Assembly (NCBI GenBank): GCA_012516115.1 | Contig: JAAYXC010000241.1 | Location: forward strand, 1-7,795 | Direction: 5' to 3' | Length of the DNA stretch: 7,795 nt | Source: Bacillota bacterium | Lineage (GTDB): Bacteria; Bacillota; UBA4882; JAAYXC01 | Part shown: positions 5,269-7,795 of the stretch, one piece after another | How positions within the stretch are numbered: position 1 is the first letter of the stretch | Layout of the letters: every line of letters starts with the position of its first letter | Made by a program: the position numbers and the translations under genes | The notes under the pieces: model-generated | Database searches by the model: none | Seen by the model: the letters and a program-made list of their open reading frames with translations, nothing else | What the model was told of the DNA's origin: nothing

Positions 5269-5976
5269 TCAGCGGGCCTGGAACCGCACCCTTACTTGCG
5301 CCCGTACGGTGATCTGCCCCGGTTCGACGGGCGTGGCATCTCCCGCGAGTTTGGCCGCCCGCAGGAAGGTTTCCGGTTGCGGCATGGTCATCGCTTCCTC
5401 GCTGATGGAGACGGCCCCGACCAGCCGCCGGCCCGCGGCTTTCGCCAGGGACGAGGCGCGCGCCTGGGCGTCCTTAAACGCCCTGGCCAGGGCGGCGGTC
5501 CGCTGGGCGGCGGGGTCGCTTAAGAAGAAACCGATCCCCCCGGCCGTGTTGGCGCCGGCGGCCACGGCGGCATCGAGAACCTCTCCGACCGTCTTGAGGT
5601 CGACCAGGATCACCTCCAGCTGATTCACGGCCCGGTACCCGCGGAGTCTCTCCCGCCCGTCTTTGGGGTTGTACTCGCGGATAGGCCCAAGGGAGATGAT
5701 TTGGGTCCGGATGTCCTTTTCCTCGACGCCCAGGCTTTTTAAGGCCGCGAGGACGGCGGCGAGGCGTTTGGCCGCCGCGGCCTGCGCTTCTTTGGCGGTG
5801 GCCCCGTCGGCCGCGACACCCAGGGTGAGACGGGCCCGATCGGGGACGACTTTGACCGAAGCCTCCCCGGAAACGCTCAGATAACGCGGAGCGGGCCGCG
5901 CCAGAACCAGGACGAGTGGGACGGCGAGAAGCAGGACGGCTACGATGAGGATCGGGAGCAAGATCTTTCTCGGCAT
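5269..5976 (-). CDS. SIMPL-domain (DUF541) protein, membrane anchored
   Basis: This is a 235-residue protein. A basic start (MPRK) is followed by one hydrophobic segment, about residues 5-26 (from ILLPILIVAVLLLAVPLVLV), which is a signal peptide or N-terminal anchor. The SIMPL/DUF541 domain then fills the rest: YLSVSGEASVKVVPDRARL, then KSLGVEEKDIRTQIISLGPI, GYRAVNQLEVILVDLKTVG and DAQARASSLAKAAGRRLVGA. Family members are exported proteins linked in some bacteria to oxidative-stress tolerance, but no reaction is known. ATG 5976 was chosen because GGGAGGA lies 7 bases upstream and the hydrophobic segment follows directly. The open frame continues upstream to 6174, where it would cover the MerR-type promoter and is not protein-like. 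The frame is intact. The gene is divergent from the MerR-type promoter at 6116. Confidence 0.9.
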   Translation of the reverse strand: MPRKILLPILIVAVLLLAVPLVLVLARPAPRYLSVSGEASVKVVPDRARLTLGVAADGATAKEAQAAAAKRLAAVLAALKSLGVEEKDIRTQIISLGPIREYNPKDGRERLRGYRAVNQLEVILVDLKTVGEVLDAAVAAGANTAGGIGFFLSDPAAQRTAALARAFKDAQARASSLAKAAGRRLVGAVSISEEAMTMPQPETFLRAAKLAGDATPVEPGQITVRAQVRVRFQAR

Positions 5977-6043
5977 TGCGATTTCCTCCCTCGGTTTTTG
6001 TAGATTTGACGAGTGATGGTCCACCAGATGTTCCCGGGTATTT

Positions 6044-6064
6044 GGCGGAAAAACTGCCTTTTTT
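6044..6064 (+). terminator. Compact intrinsic terminator on the + strand
   Basis: GGCGG (6044-6048) and CTGCC (6054-6058) form a 5-bp stem with one G-T pair and an AAAAA loop, directly followed by six T residues (6059-6064). It points along the + strand, where no gene ends nearby. The + strand transcript most likely to reach it is read-through from the hydrolase gene, antisense to SIMPL. It would insulate the MerR-type promoter 52 bases further on. Confidence 0.45.
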
Positions 6065-6115
6065 ACCTTCCGTGGTTGGCTGCTCTTCGAGCGGACGGAA
6101 AAACATAAAAAGGTC

Positions 6116-6146
6116 TTGACCCTCCCCTTACGGAAGGGTTTAGAGT
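6116..6146 (+). promoter_or_regulatory. MerR-type promoter with operator dyad in a 19-bp spacer
   Basis: A -35 box TTGACC (6116-6121) and a -10 box TAGAGT (6141-6146) are 19 bases apart instead of 17. The spacer contains a dyad, ACCCT-N-CC to GG-N-AGGGT (arms 6119-6126 and 6132-6139, centre 6129). Elongated 19-20 bp spacers with a central dyad are the hallmark of promoters that MerR-family activators untwist. The CCCTCCCC half site is like those known for BmrR/Mta-type regulators. It faces the MerR remnant 78 bases downstream, so it was probably autoregulatory. Around it lie two more short palindromes, GGATCGACCGATCC (6148-6161) and CCCATATGGG (6170-6179). Confidence 0.75.
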
Positions 6147-6223
6147 TGGATCGACCGATCCGGTTGCTTCCCATATGGGCCGTTTACTCCAGGAAGCGCT
6201 TTTTGGAAGGAGTAATCCCCGCC

Positions 6224-6655
6224 TTGACCAGAATTGGAGATTTTTCCAAACTCAGCTTCGTCTCCATCAAGACCCTGCGTTACTACGACGAGGTCGGGCT
6301 TTTCAAGCCGATACGGGTGGACGAGTCCACCGGCTACCGGTACCACTCGGCCGGGCAGTTACCCAGGCTCTACCGCATCCTGGCCTTGAGGGAGCTGGGC
6401 CTCAACTTGGATTAGATCGCGGCGATGCTCGAGGAGGAGCCGTCCATCGAACAGCTCCGCGGGATGCTCCGGTTGAAGAAGCTGGAGGTCGGTACGGCTG
6501 GCGGTGAGGCATATAACATCGTCATGGCCTGGCTTGAACCCAATGGCTACCGTATCGCCGGGCCGGTCCGCGAGGTCTACCTGCGCGGCCCCGGGGATAC
6601 GCGGAACCCGGAGGAGTACGTCACGGAGATCCCGGTCCCGGTGGAGAAGGCGTGA
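6224..6655 (+). pseudogene. MerR-family regulator with GyrI-like C-terminus, inactivated
   Basis: The N-terminus is a clear MerR helix-turn-helix: TRIGDFSKLSFVSIKTLRYY, DEVGLFKPIRVDESTGYRYH, then LYRILALRELGLNLD. A TAG at 6413-6415 interrupts it where homologues have Gln (LDQIAAML), and the same frame continues with IAAMLEEEPSIEQLRGMLRL. After KKLEVG the sequence jumps to EAYNIVMAWLEPNGYRIAGP and the closing VREVYLRGPGDT and EEYVTEIPVPVE, the very end of a GyrI-like small-molecule-binding domain. Roughly 120 residues of coiled coil and ligand domain are missing by an in-frame deletion near 6490-6505. Relatives are about 270 residues and this has about 143 codons. TTG 6224 is the likely start, with GGAAGGAG 11 bases upstream. 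The intact gene would have been a BmrR-like sensor activating the promoter at 6116. Confidence 0.82.
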
Positions 6656-6948
6656 CCGGGATTATACGACCGCCCCTTCGAAGGGAAGTATTAGAAGCGG
6701 GTGTAAAACGTTCGGCAACGTGGATTAGACAGACTAGACGGATTGGCGCAGATCGCCAAAGTGCCAAACCAGACGCGATGCACAGGAGGGCCGGTTCCGC
6801 GCCGACGCCAACCATTCCGCCTGCAGTTACCATCGCTTTTAGCGCGTATAGAGGAAAAACGCCTTCTCCGGAGAAAGGTTTAATGGATCTCCGGAAGGGG
6901 GATCCCGCCATGTCCATTCTTGGATAAAAGCGAGGGAGGCCGCAACCA
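6656..6948. other. Gene-free stretch rich in short hairpins
   Basis: No credible gene is seen here. The open frame 6652-6927 on the + strand lacks a ribosome binding site and resembles nothing. Perfect inverted repeats are CCCTTCGAAGGG (6674-6685), ACGTT-CGGC-AACGT (6708-6721), TTGGCG-CAGAT-CGCCAA (6743-6759), TTCTCCGGAGAA (6864-6875), and GGATC/GATCC (6885-6889 with 6901-6905). TCTCCGGA occurs twice, at 6866 and again at about 6888. The stretch ends with GAGGGAGG (6932-6939), the ribosome binding site of the next gene. It may hold a leader RNA or degraded sequence. Confidence 0.4.
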
Positions 6949-7795
6949 CTGTACGACATCGCTGTCATCGGCGCCGGAGCGGCCGGGGCCACCCTGGCAC
7001 GTCTGCTCGCGAACCGCTACCGCATCCTGCTCGTGGACAAGACCCCTCCCTCCGGGAGCCACGCCGGGCGGGGCAAATGCTGCGGGGGTCTCCTGGCACC
7101 GGACGCCCAGAAGATCCTGGCCCGACTGGGTCTCGGCTTGCCCAAGGGGATCCTGGCCGGCCCGCAGCTATTCGTGGTGCGCGCCGTGGACCTCCAGAGC
7201 CGGGCGGAACGTTTCTACCAGCGCCATTACCTCAACCTGGACCGCCGGGCCTTCGACGACTGGCTGCGTTCCCTCGTCCCGCCCGGGGTGGTCCTCCGCC
7301 TGGGATGTACGTTCCGGAGGGCCTCACGGGTGGAAGGCGGCTGGTCTCTCATCTTCTCCGAGGGGGGAACCGAGTTCCGCGAACGGGCCCGCCTTCTGGT
7401 GGGGGCCGACGGCGCCTTTTCTTCCGTCCGCCGCTTCCTTTTTCCGGACGCGCCCTCGCCCCGGCTTTATCTGGCCATCCAGGCATGGTCCGCCGTGCCT
7501 TCGGCTCCTCCTTATTTTTCGGCCTTTTTCGATCCGGAGATAACGGATTTCTATGCCTGGACCATTCCCAAAGACGATCGCCTGCTCGTCGGGGCCGCCC
7601 TCCGGCCCGGTCGCGATGCTCCGGCGCGTTTCGCCGTCTTCGAACGGAAGCTGCGGGATTGGGGGATCCCCGCTTCGCCCGTGGTCAAGAGGGAAGGGGC
7701 CTATCTCTACCGCCCCCTTCATCCCGGACAGATCTGCCTGGGAGGGGAGGATGTCGCCCTCTGGTGGGCGAGGCGGCGGGATGGATCAGCCCCAG
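6949..7795 (+). CDS. FAD-dependent oxidoreductase, geranylgeranyl-reductase-like (partial, frameshifted)
   Basis: The protein begins with a Rossmann dinucleotide-binding motif, YDIAVIGAGAAGATLA (GAGAAG at 8-13). It continues with KCCGGLLAPDAQKIL (43-57), LVGADGAFSSVRR (150-162) and DFYAWTIPKDDRLLVGAAL. This matches FAD-binding oxidoreductases of the geranylgeranyl reductase/lycopene-cyclase-like group found in anaerobes, whose substrates are mostly unknown. Homology demands a start at the codon before Tyr2, but that codon is CTG. GAGGGAGG lies 9 bases upstream, an in-frame TAA sits at 6925, and no other start is near. Near the window end the frame changes: after GGEDVA the family motif LVGEAAGWISP is found only in another frame, explained by two extra bases (CTCT for CT at about 7759-7762). 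The gene is either a pseudogene, translated from CTG, or affected by sequence errors. It runs off the window edge. Confidence 0.8.
   Translation, partial: MYDIAVIGAGAAGATLARLLANRYRILLVDKTPPSGSHAGRGKCCGGLLAPDAQKILARLGLGLPKGILAGPQLFVVRAVDLQSRAERFYQRHYLNLDRRAFDDWLRSLVPPGVVLRLGCTFRRASRVEGGWSLIFSEGGTEFRERARLLVGADGAFSSVRRFLFPDAPSPRLYLAIQAWSAVPSAPPYFSAFFDPEITDFYAWTIPKDDRLLVGAALRPGRDAPARFAVFERKLRDWGIPASPVVKREGAYLYRPLHPGQICLGGEDVALWWARRRDGSAP

Noticed and set aside
5977..6174. N-terminal extension of the SIMPL protein up to 6174.
   Set aside because: It would run through the MerR-type promoter and lacks family similarity; the start at 5976 has a GGGAGGA site and is followed at once by the membrane segment.
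6652..6927. 91-codon open frame after the MerR remnant.
   Set aside because: It starts inside the MerR stop region without a ribosome binding site, has no recognisable family, and the area is filled with hairpins.

Overview
The window looks like chromosomal DNA of a moderately GC-rich anaerobic, possibly thermophilic, Firmicute (Clostridia-like). The reasons are strong AAGGAGG-type ribosome binding sites, frequent GTG/TTG starts, a stand-alone LUD protein with a cysteine cluster, a SIMPL protein, an AlkZ-related winged-helix protein, a clostridial-type FAD oxidoreductase, and several toxin-antitoxin (TA) remnants. The taxonomic call is inference from family recognition only.

Layout. 214-1587 (+) is a family 2 glycosyltransferase whose C-terminal third looks like a worn-out SAM-methyltransferase fold. 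1697-2754 (+) is a scar: the tail of an MNT nucleotidyltransferase antitoxin, interrupted by TAG, overlaps by ATGA the first ~35 codons of a HEPN toxin. That HEPN start is fused in frame to an AlkZ-related protein. 2887-3505 (-) holds a 5'-truncated PIN-domain gene and its small downstream partner. 3467-3745 (+) holds a second 5'-truncated PIN (VapC-like) gene. The two PIN remnants meet head to head, both without their N-terminal halves.

3821-4465 (-) is an intact LUD (lactate utilization) family gene. It diverges from an intact isochorismatase-like cysteine hydrolase at 4726-5220 (+). The gap between them is rich in RNA structure, with a good intrinsic terminator on the + strand and a second folded element before the hydrolase. 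The hydrolase converges on a SIMPL/DUF541 membrane-anchored protein at 5269-5976 (-).

6116-6146 (+) is a textbook MerR-type promoter: a 19-bp spacer carrying a dyad. It lies upstream of a MerR/GyrI-like regulator (6224-6655) that is dead by an amber codon and a large in-frame deletion. A 293-base gene-free stretch full of short hairpins follows. The window ends in a partial FAD-dependent oxidoreductase (geranylgeranyl-reductase-like) that has a CTG where the start should be and an apparent CT duplication that shifts its frame near the window end.

The main theme is decay and rearrangement: at least five damaged genes, three of them TA parts, scattered among intact housekeeping-type genes. I see no CRISPR array, tRNA, rRNA, transposase or complete novel system. 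The most unusual items are the HEPN-AlkZ in-frame fusion, the head-to-head PIN junction, the orphan MerR-type promoter, and the glycosyltransferase with a methyltransferase-like tail.
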